Shown here: positions 1 to 6,379 of the stretch, piece by piece
Position numbering within the stretch: the first letter of the stretch is position 1
How the letters are laid out: each line of letters starts with the position of its first letter
NCBI GenBank assembly: GCA_015680685.1
Contig: MNCI01022504.1
Span: forward strand, 129,964 to 150,934
Length of the DNA: 20,971 bases
Direction of reading: 5' to 3'
Source of the DNA: Gnetum montanum
Lineage: Eukaryota > Streptophyta > Gnetopsida > Gnetales > Gnetaceae
The notes under the pieces: generated by a model
Databases searched by the model: none
Seen by the model: the letters and a program-made list of their open reading frames with translations, nothing else
What the model was told of the DNA's origin: nothing
Made by a program: the position numbers and the translations under genes

Positions 1-94
1 GGCACATGGAAAATATTCTATCTCTAGAGTGATCAAACTGCCAAAGTTTTCCTACTTTAAGCCTAGGATGGGAAATAAGGGGAGTGCTGCCTCT

Positions 95-102
95 TATTTA
101 TA
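95..102 (-). promoter_or_regulatory. TATA box of the left LTR
   Basis: TATAAATA on the minus strand, at the same relative position as TATAAATA at 3989-3996 and in LTRs C and D. Conservation of this box across four LTR copies supports it as the retrotransposon promoter. Confidence 0.6.
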
Positions 103-120
103 GATTTGGCGGCAGACAGC

Positions 121-184
121 GATAATGCGTATGCGACATCGCAGGGGACGACGTGATATCGCGGCCCATGCGATATCGCGTCTC
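121..184 (-). repeat. CpG-rich palindromic array in LTR U3
   Basis: Four units centred on GATAAT (121), GACATC (135), GATATC (155) and GATATC (172), with flanking CG dinucleotides and a spacing of 14 to 20 bases. The consensus resembles the 12-base perfect palindrome CGCGATATCGCG. The array lies directly upstream of the TATA box in the minus direction, the position expected of enhancer elements in an LTR promoter. That role is inferred. Confidence 0.7.
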
Positions 185-276
185 ATCAATTGTATTCTTA
201 AGTTGAAACATTAAAGTATACATGAGGATATTATGATAAACTTTATTTGAACTAAGCTAACATTTGAAAAATGCAA

Positions 277-420
277 GGTGTTGGAACCCAAAATAATTAC
301 AATATAAGCACATGCCAAGATTTATAGAAGGTTAGAATTTAGTGTTACCTAGTAGAATCAAACCCATAACTTGGGGTTACCAAGCCAAGACTAGTACCAC
401 TAGGCTAACACCTCATTGTT
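277..420 (-). mobile_element. tRNA-derived SINE with target-site duplication
   Basis: Read on the minus strand from 420, the element has an A-box-like stretch (TTAGCCTAGTGG) and about 35 bases on a B-box-like stretch (GGGTTTGATTCT), the two internal RNA polymerase III promoter parts of tRNA genes. It ends with TTTTGGGTTCCAACACC at 277. It is flanked by 19-base direct repeats, 258-276 and 421-439, that match at 17 of 19 positions, as expected of L1-type target-site duplications. Two related copies follow at 478-706 and a degenerate one near 4285-4400. The ends also form a short inverted repeat (GGTGTT/AACACC), so a MITE is an alternative, but the A and B boxes and the long duplication favour a SINE. 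Confidence 0.75.
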
Positions 421-477
421 TAACATTTGAAATATGGAAGAATTACATAATTAATTAAATCTAACATGTGAAATATT

Positions 478-612
478 TATTGATAGCTTATGTCAACAAT
501 GGGAAGACTTATAATTTGAAAGCTCCAAGTCATGGGTTCAATTTTGGTGGATGATGATGAGTTATATATCTTGGAGCATACTTATATTAAAATTATTTTG
601 GTTTTCCAACAC
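478..612 (+). mobile_element. SINE copy, same family, plus strand
   Basis: This copy contains CCAAGTCATGGGTTCAATTT, matching the B-box region of the SINE at 277-420, and ends with TTATTTTGGTTTTCCAACACC-type sequence at 612, matching that SINE's 3' end. Its 5' tRNA-like part is poorly conserved. The sequence TAACATGTGAAATAT just before it resembles the target duplication of the neighbouring SINE, so the two insertions may have used related target sites or a local repeat. Confidence 0.6.
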
Positions 613-706
613 CTACTTAATTTGAAAGCTCCAAGTTATACAATTTAAATTGGATTATATATCTTGAGGTGTACCTATATTACAATTATTTTAGGATTTT
701 AGAATG
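613..706 (+). mobile_element. 5'-truncated SINE copy in tandem
   Basis: About 95 bases repeat the 3' two-thirds of the copy just upstream: AATTTGAAAGCTCCAAGT, then TTATATATCTTG, then ACAATTATTTTAGG. The B box is eroded. It may be a local duplication of the 507-612 segment rather than an independent insertion, because the period is about 107 bases and the upstream edge is shared. Confidence 0.5.
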
Positions 707-1114
707 CCCTTACTATTAGCATATGTTATTTAAATTTTTCCCCATGAGGGGTGGCAAGGGGAGGAGGGGTATCAAACCTTAAAAAAATCCTAATAATAAG
801 CAAAGAAATTTTAGAGTACATCACAAGCTTTACACTGTGTAGACATCATAAAAATTAAGAAAAAAACCTTTTTAATTTTAGGACTATCTACCCAAGTATA
901 CAACTTTATAATTGATAGTTAGAAAAAATAAGTGAAGAAAATTAATTATTAGTAGAGAGGAAGCTCCCACCACTTGAAATGATGCTAAGGTGATTATTTT
1001 TTAAGTGTTAAAACCTAAGTTCAAGCTTGGGTGTATCCACTTTGGTATAGGGACACCTCTTTTGAGTCCCATTTTCATCCCTACAGGCAATCAATTGCAA
1101 GTTTCATGAAGCTA
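707..1114. other. Noncoding AT-rich stretch
   Basis: No open frame, RNA gene or well-defined repeat is visible. A piece near 1010-1035 (AAGTTCAAGCTTGG) has weak likeness to a B box but no convincing partner A box, so no SINE is called. Confidence 0.5.
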
Positions 1115-1323
1115 GGAAGATGTCTTGGAGGTTAGAAAGACATCTTTTTTGAGACTTGGAAATGGGTAGGAGATGTTCCAATTACAAAGGAAACATCTTG
1201 TTCTATAGGGAAATGTAGAGACATCTCTCCCAAATAGGAGACATCTCCAAGGAGATGTCTTGCCGTAAAAGGAGACGTCTCACCCTAGCATGGGATGTCT
1301 TCCATAGCCAAGGAACGTCTCAT
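1115..1323. repeat. Array of degenerate palindromes with AGACGTCT core
   Basis: About ten copies of a 12-base palindromic motif, consensus GGAGACGTCTCC, lie at roughly 1115, 1136, 1169, 1189, 1218, 1237, 1251, 1271, 1292 and 1312. Most have TG or CA in place of the central CG (GACATC or GATGTC), as expected of methylation-driven decay; two (1271, 1312) keep CG. An AT-rich TATA-like stretch (AAATATATATC) follows at about 1342 on the plus strand. The layout parallels the GATATC arrays upstream of TATA boxes in the other LTRs, so this may be the U3 of an unrelated LTR, but neither LTR end could be fixed. Confidence 0.65.
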
Positions 1324-2130
1324 CCAAGAGCTTGAGTTGACAAATATATATCTTGACAAGCTTGTAAATGTCCCATACAACTAAGGAAAGTTCTAAATTG
1401 ACAGTTCCAAATTAAGAAACATCTAGAAAAGATGGGAACAAGATGGAAACAATTGTGAATCTTCAAGTTGAGCATGGGAAAGGTTTTCCTAGGGTTATTG
1501 CCTTGAATTTAATAAATATGATTGTATGTTTTCATGTTTTGTGATGAGATGAAAGTTGAGCACATAAGAGTTGGAAGAGAGATTGTATGACTGTGCATGC
1601 ATATCTATGGTCAATTATGTATGTTTGGCCGTTGTAGCTATGTGTGTGGGTGGGTGTGTGTTATGTTAAATCTTAGTTTTGTCTTTGTGAAAGAGATCTC
1701 ATTTGATTAAACATTCCATTGAGGTCAATTGTTATGTGGTTGTAGAGCCTCATGCTCTGCAATATTGTCAAGTGTATGAGTGATTGTGATGTTTGTGGGT
1801 TGTGGAACCATTGAATTTTAATATTCTTAGAATTAATAGAAGATAGCTAGTTTCTTATTTTATAGCAATTTAATTATCTTCATACATTCTAGATTTGGTA
1901 TGTTTTTCAAGGATTAAAGCAAAACAAAGTGACCTTGCTTCACACTTGATAGAGGTTGGGCTTTCACTCAACCATTAATCCTCCCAGAACCCTATTTTAG
2001 AGGGATGATCATTGAGCCTCTATGTGAAGATCCTTTTTAAGAAGGAAGTTCCTAGTCCTAACAAAATTTACATCATTTTTCAACATTCATGCTTGAACTC
2101 AAAATAGTAAAAGGGCTCAAGATAGAGAGC
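1324..2130. other. Noncoding stretch, possibly body of an unbounded LTR
   Basis: No protein frame is visible. A GT-rich simple run lies at 1644-1662. If the palindrome array at 1115-1323 is an LTR U3, this stretch would be its R and U5, but no terminal CA followed by a primer-binding site was found on the plus strand. Confidence 0.3.
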
Positions 2131-2133
2131 TGT

Positions 2134-2145
2134 GGCTTAATACCA
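2134..2145 (-). other. Possible initiator-Met tRNA primer-binding site
   Basis: On the minus strand this reads TGGTATTAAGCC, close to TGGTATCAGAGCC, the usual primer-binding site of many plant Ty1/copia elements (one gap and one or two changes). If real, an LTR in minus orientation should lie just to the right, but the gag-like frame starts only about 400 bases away and no LTR edge is seen there. It may be a chance match. Confidence 0.25.
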
Positions 2146-2534
2146 ATGTTTATTTAAAGTAAGAAAGTGGTACCACTAGTGGAAGATCTTCACCTTAATG
2201 CTTGTTATTGATCTTACATCGAGAATATTTACCCTCAACTATAATCTTCTTATTGACACTAATTTTAATCTTTGAGTTAATAGTATTCTAGTTAAACAAG
2301 GAAAAATTTTCCTTACGAGCTATCTATTTGGGTTGGTTAATACTTTCTCTAGTACCAGTAAAAATATACATATGACCTTTTATCTTCTCTAAATTTTTTA
2401 TTATCATTTGATCATTCTTATCATTAACAATAACTTAAATTTTCATATCTTCAACTTCATATTATTTTTTCTATCTTCAACCTTAACACATTTTTTCTTT
2501 TCTTTAGAATATTTTTTTTAAGCACAAAATGACA

Positions 2535-3283
2535 AGCATTAAAAAATGTTCTTCATGATGGCAAAAGTTGCAAGAATTAGGAAGAATATAATATGTATTT
2601 GGCTGAACATAAATCTTTCCTCTTATTTGTAATGGTAATTCCTTTTTATAGTTAAGTAGATTGATTTCAACAAAAAAATTTCTACGAAAATCAAAAGTTG
2701 TAGAAATAGACTTTGCATGATTAATAGGATTGAGAAGACTAATAATTTCCTACTCAACTTTCTCAAAAATCAACAAAAAATTATATCACTCAACAAAATA
2801 TGGAACTTTAACATATTCTTCACATTGAACATTAAAATCTAGGGCTCACTTACAAATGATCAACATGGCATGCTTATGTATAAATGATCTTATATCTAGG
2901 GAATGATGCACCTTCAAGGCATTCTCCAACTCAACAATAAAAAGATGAGAATAATACCTAGCATGAAAGACCTAGATGTCATGTTTTTTCATTACATCAT
3001 GTAGTTGTGGAATGAAACTTCGATTATGAGGTAGGTAACTCAAAATTTGAATGAATGTATATTGTAACAAAAGATTAGAAACCAATGAATCATATACATC
3101 ATAAAAAAGAATAAAACTAGGTGTTTTATTTGCATCAACATCTCTAAAAGAAGGCATCACAACTTTTCTCTTACTAGCTTGTAAATCTGCATTTTGAGAA
3201 TCAATAGCAAATTTCACATCAATAAAAGAAGTAGAAATTTTAACATTGGTCGAAGAAGGTAGAAGTAATATAGAATACGTCAT
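2535..3283 (-). pseudogene. Decayed gag-like protein with zinc-knuckle remnant
   Basis: Translation starts best at the ATG at 3281-3283, since an in-frame stop lies at 3293-3295. The frame is open for 103 codons to a TAG at 2972-2974, then continues in the same frame for over 130 codons with only four more stops. The later part contains LHDVMKKHDI, ELENALKVHHSLDIRSFI, then near its end CNFCHHEEH at 2546-2572, a CX2CX4H pattern typical of the CCHC zinc knuckle of retroelement Gag proteins; the last Cys is replaced. A Gag-type nucleic-acid-binding protein is therefore inferred. It is not recognisably the same as the Gag of the element at 9279-17850. No protease, reverse transcriptase or integrase motif was found beside it. 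Acidic and Lys-rich codons continue downstream to about 2330 in broken form. The precise family is unknown. Confidence 0.5.
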
Positions 3284-3297
3284 ATGAAAATTCTAGA

Positions 3298-3417
3298 GAA
3301 ATTAAATCCTCTAGAAAAAATGAAAAAGAAAAAAATAGGTCCCTTGAAAAAATTAGATTCATTAGAGAAATATTAGATCCACTAAAAAATTAGATTCACT
3401 AGAGAAACATTAGATCC
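3298..3417. repeat. Short tandem repeat of about 37 bases
   Basis: The unit starting TTAGATTCATTAGAGAAA at 3353 recurs at 3390 (TTAGATTCACTAGAGAAA), each followed by a half-unit ATTAGATCCA. The true sub-period is about 18 to 19 bases. A weaker copy is at 3298-3322. It lies immediately upstream of the gag-like frame on the minus strand, so it would be in that gene's leader. Confidence 0.6.
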
Positions 3418-3889
3418 AAGCATAAATCATTTTGTCTATATATCTATGTCATTGAATTTATCTTTCTCATCACTCTATTATACTACATGCTAAAGTATAA
3501 CTAACAAGGTAACTCTCATGAATCTAGGGATTCTCAAGGTTTTGGTAGCATTTTTATCATGTTTATTTTAGTTGTAAGTTTTTAAATAAAAGAAGAAAAT
3601 TATGCTTGGAAAACATTTTATGATGGAAATTTTTATATCACTACCTTTTGTTAACCAAAGGATAAAATTTTGATAAGCATAACTACAAATAGAAACAAAT
3701 ACTATAGTGAGCAATAACATAAATGTGAGTAGAAAAAAATAGATTAAAAGATATTAAAAGAAATGTAGAATACATATATATTACATTAGCATTAAAAAAA
3801 TATAAACCAGTAGAGCATAAATGAGCTTACATTATATCAAAATTAAATTTCTACTTTGAAAAAGAACACATAGATTTTACATTGATAAA
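3418..3889. other. Noncoding AT-rich stretch
   Basis: No protein frame or RNA gene is visible. The purine-rich run GAAAAAGAACACATAG at 3858-3873 lies 17 bases before the LTR start at 3890, too far away for an ordinary polypurine tract. Confidence 0.4.
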
Positions 3890-3910
3890 TGATGAGACGC
3901 GACCTGCATG

Positions 3911-3972
3911 TGCCGCGATATCGCGGCCGCCGTGATATCGCATCCCATGCGATATCGCGTACGCGATATCGC
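3911..3972 (+). repeat. CpG-rich palindromic array in LTR U3
   Basis: GATATC cores lie at 3917, 3934, 3951 and 3965, at spacings of 17, 17 and 14 bases. Three are embedded in GCGATATCGCG or CGCGATATCGCG; the 3934 copy is CGTGATATCGCA, with one CpG lost on each side. This is among the most CpG-dense DNA in the window, 17 bases upstream of the TATA box. Confidence 0.8.
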
Positions 3973-3988
3973 GGTCCGCCGCCATATC

Positions 3989-3996
3989 TATAAATA
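3989..3996 (+). promoter_or_regulatory. TATA box of the plus-strand LTR
   Basis: TATAAATA followed by AGAGGC, the same box and context as in the left LTR, directly downstream of the palindrome array. Confidence 0.6.
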
Positions 3997-4284
3997 AGAG
4001 GCGACACTTCCCTTATTTCCAAATCCTGGCTAGAAGTAGCGAAGCTCTGGCAGATTGATCACTCCAGAGTTAGAATTTTTCGCATGTGCCCGCAATAAGA
4101 GTCCTAGAGTGAACGGCTCTTTATTCAAGTAGCTTGTAACCNCTTAAAGTGAATTATTATAGCTTCCTAGAATGTTACATTGAGTTTCTTTGAAACTAAA
4201 CCTAGAATTCTTGTTGATAATTTAAATGCTTTGACCCTAATTTTGTATTGCCTTAAACCAATACATTGAAGACACTTTTTTACC

Positions 4285-4400
4285 TAAATTGCGGATTTAT
4301 AATGGTAAATTTATAACTCAGTGCTATCCACTAGAACTAAACTTGTCATCTTGATTACCAAGCCAAGATTCTTACCATTATTTATCAATTCCTCATTGTT
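4285..4400 (-). mobile_element. Degenerate SINE copy
   Basis: On the minus strand from 4400 it starts AACAATGAGG, like the SINE at 277-420, and shares CTTGGCTTGGTAA and an eroded B box (AGTTTAGTTCTA). The A box is largely lost and the 3' end is not clear. It ends 14 bases before LTR A. Confidence 0.5.
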
Positions 4401-4413
4401 TTATTAATTTTAA

Positions 4414-5150
4414 TGAGTAGCAAGTAATCCTAATGCCCAACCATACAAATCATGAGTGTATGTGAGTAACCTAATCATAATCCATGGACTAGACTAGCAT
4501 TGTACTAACATAGCTAAACATTCAATTATAAGTCATTGTCTTCCTAGTTATACTCATGTAGCCCTTAGTGTGTATTGTTAAGCACAATTAAGGTATATGA
4601 TATTAATGTTTCTTAGGTCATATGAAAATATTATTAAAATATTATAAACTAATATAATTTTTGTTCAACGTAAAAATAAATCCTAATCTAGTCTAAAGGT
4701 GATAAGTGTTTGATTCCCAGCTTGTCGTACATGTATTGAACTCATGTACCCATTGCTCATATTTCCAAGTGTTATGCTACTAGGTGAAACCAAGTGATAG
4801 CATTATTAGGATTAGCAAGTTAATGCATGTTTATACTGAAAATTGGTTGTAATTATTTAATAAATTTGTTAATATGTGCGCAAGAATAAATATTAAACTA
4901 AGTTGCATTAAACATAAATTTATGCTATGTCAAAGTAATGCAATGGAATAAAATAGTATTAATCTTTATTGTTGGCATGCAATGTGTCTAGGTAAAAGGC
5001 ACTAGAATAAAGGTGTTGGAAAATTGCTTCACACCATCTTGTGAGCACTTGTTGAAAAATTCTAACTTCTATGAAACAAAATTGAAAGTGTCTGGCTAAG
5101 TTATCAACTAAAAGGTACCATATATGCAGTTGGTATGCATATTTATATAC
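4414..5150 (-). mobile_element. LTR A, truncated, minus strand
   Basis: It starts on the plus strand at TGAGTAGCAAG, aligning with TGATGAGCAG of LTR D, followed by TGCCCAACCATAC, TTCCTAG and AAGGTGTTGG blocks that align in order with B, C and D. Similarity stops around 5150, within the region where the other copies have their TATA box, so the distal U3 with its palindromes is missing. About 40 bases of unassigned DNA separate it from LTR B. Confidence 0.6.
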
Positions 5151-5192
5151 ACATTTATTGCCTCTATGTCAACATTGTTGCATCAACATAAT

Positions 5193-6064
5193 TGATGAGC
5201 AATGGAGTATAGCAAAACATCCAACCATATGAGATATGAGTGTTCACATGCAACCTGGTTGAATTTTGTAGATAAGGTAATGTAATTATGCTAGTAGTTA
5301 ATTTAAGTTCATAATTGTTATCTTCCCATGTGAGCTAGTAAAAATCTATGTGTATGGTTTAACTCACAATGAGGTGTATGATAATTGATGTTGTGTGGGG
5401 CACTTTACTCCTAGTAAACATAAGGTAAATGAAGTGGTTTCTAAGTCTAAGTGAACTGTTCTTGATTCTTTGTACATGTCTTGGACTTATGTAATTGTTA
5501 CTAGGATTACCAAGTATTTTGTTACTGGGTGAACCAAGCGATAATACTACTAGGTTATTAAATGATCACACTTAATGCTTGGAATTAGTTGTATCCATTC
5601 TGATTAACAACAGTAAGAGAAAAGTTCATATGAAAGTAAACAGTAACTAAGAAAATAGTAATTAGTAAGCTAAGTGAGAATAGTAAACATTATTCTAAAT
5701 AGTAAGAAATCTAAGTGATGCTGTAATGATGCAAAGTAATCTCAATCTTTATTTTTGGTCATAAAACATGTCCAAGTGCATTCCACCTAAATAAAGACTC
5801 CATTTAATCACTTAACATCACACTGCAGGCATACATTGGTAAGTGCTAAGTACTAAATTCAAGAAAACAAACTAATAGAATTTCGCTAAGTTGGAATGAA
5901 AATAGTTATTAGACCATGCGCCTAAGTGTCGTATTAGAGACCCACACATGTTCGCACTATCAGATATTTGACATTGTAGCTTGTGCCCTGATATTAAGGA
6001 TCTAATATTGCAACTTTGATATTAGATGCTTGATATCATAGCCAGTAAAATTTTCGATTTATCA
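5193..6064 (-). mobile_element. LTR B, minus strand
   Basis: Full-length LTR of 872 bases. The plus-strand left end is TGATGAGC and the right end is TTTATCA, giving the short inverted ends TGATRA found also in C and D. Internal blocks in common with C and D include GTTCACATGCAACCTGGTTGAAT, of which TTCACATGCAA is enough to see the match, TACTGGGTGAACCAAG and AATTTCGCTAAGTTG. The TATA box position (about 5932) is eroded. It is much more diverged from C and D than they are from each other, so it stems from an older insertion. Confidence 0.7.
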
Positions 6065-6074
6065 TACCCCCACA
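6065..6074 (-). other. Polypurine tract next to LTR B
   Basis: On the minus strand this reads GTGGGGGTA directly before the LTR start TGATAAAT. The same GGGGGTA precedes LTR C at 10135. A purine run at this place primes plus-strand DNA synthesis in LTR retrotransposons, and it marks LTR B as a 3' LTR of a minus-strand element whose body lies to the right. Confidence 0.65.
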
Positions 6075-6379
6075 ACTAACTGAAAATTTATCCTCAAGTT
6101 AAAACAAAATGAGGATAGAGTTCCTTACAAAATTGGGAGGTAGATTCACATGACATTCACTACTATATACATGACTCTTAAATGTTGTAGTGATGTTTAT
6201 AAAAATCATGCAAATCATGACATGACAATTTTAACAAAAAATAAAATTTGGTGAAGCTTGATGTACTTTAGGTAAATCTTGATGGTAGTGGCTCTTCCAT
6301 CGATTGCTTTCCCTTATCATCAGGCTTTTGAAATCTGTACTAGTTTAGAAGTGCATGAAGTTTTTTTTTCTTTTGTTTT

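Larger units (their letters stand above)
1..188 (-). mobile_element. Partial LTR (U3 and R part), cut by the window edge
   Basis: Read on the minus strand, this stretch starts at 188 with TGATGAGACGCG, runs through a CpG-rich palindromic array, then a TATAAATA box (95-102), then sequence closely matching the region downstream of the TATA box in the LTR starting at 3890 (shared pieces include AATAAGAGGC, TTGATCACTC and CATGTGCC). The same downstream blocks recur, more diverged, in LTRs B, C and D, so all belong to one broad LTR group. The U5 end lies beyond base 1. No polypurine tract is obvious on the inner side (189-210), so whether this is a 3' LTR, a 5' LTR or a solo LTR cannot be told. 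Confidence 0.75.
3890..4135 (+). mobile_element. LTR (U3 and R part) on the plus strand
   Basis: It starts TGATGAGACGCG and carries four GATATC palindromes, a TATAAATA box (3989-3996), then AGTAGCGAAG, AGAGTTAGAAT, CATGTGCCCGCA and CTTTATTCAAG. These match the minus-strand LTR at 1-188 and, more weakly but in the same order, LTRs B, C and D (for example AGTAGCGAAATTATT and AAGTGCCCGCAGC in D). The match fades near 4135, so the U5 end is undefined. It is opposite in orientation to the left LTR. Confidence 0.7.

Noticed and set aside
1115-1323. CRISPR-like array
   Set aside because: Units are degenerate 12-base palindromes at irregular spacing with no spacers of constant length; the window is eukaryotic repeat DNA.
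1644-1662. GT-rich run as a Z-DNA or regulatory site
   Set aside because: Short, imperfect and without context; treated as a simple sequence.
4690-4800. SINE within LTR A based on a GTTTGATTCCC piece
   Set aside because: The surrounding blocks align with the equivalent part of LTR B, so the match is part of the LTR, not an insertion.
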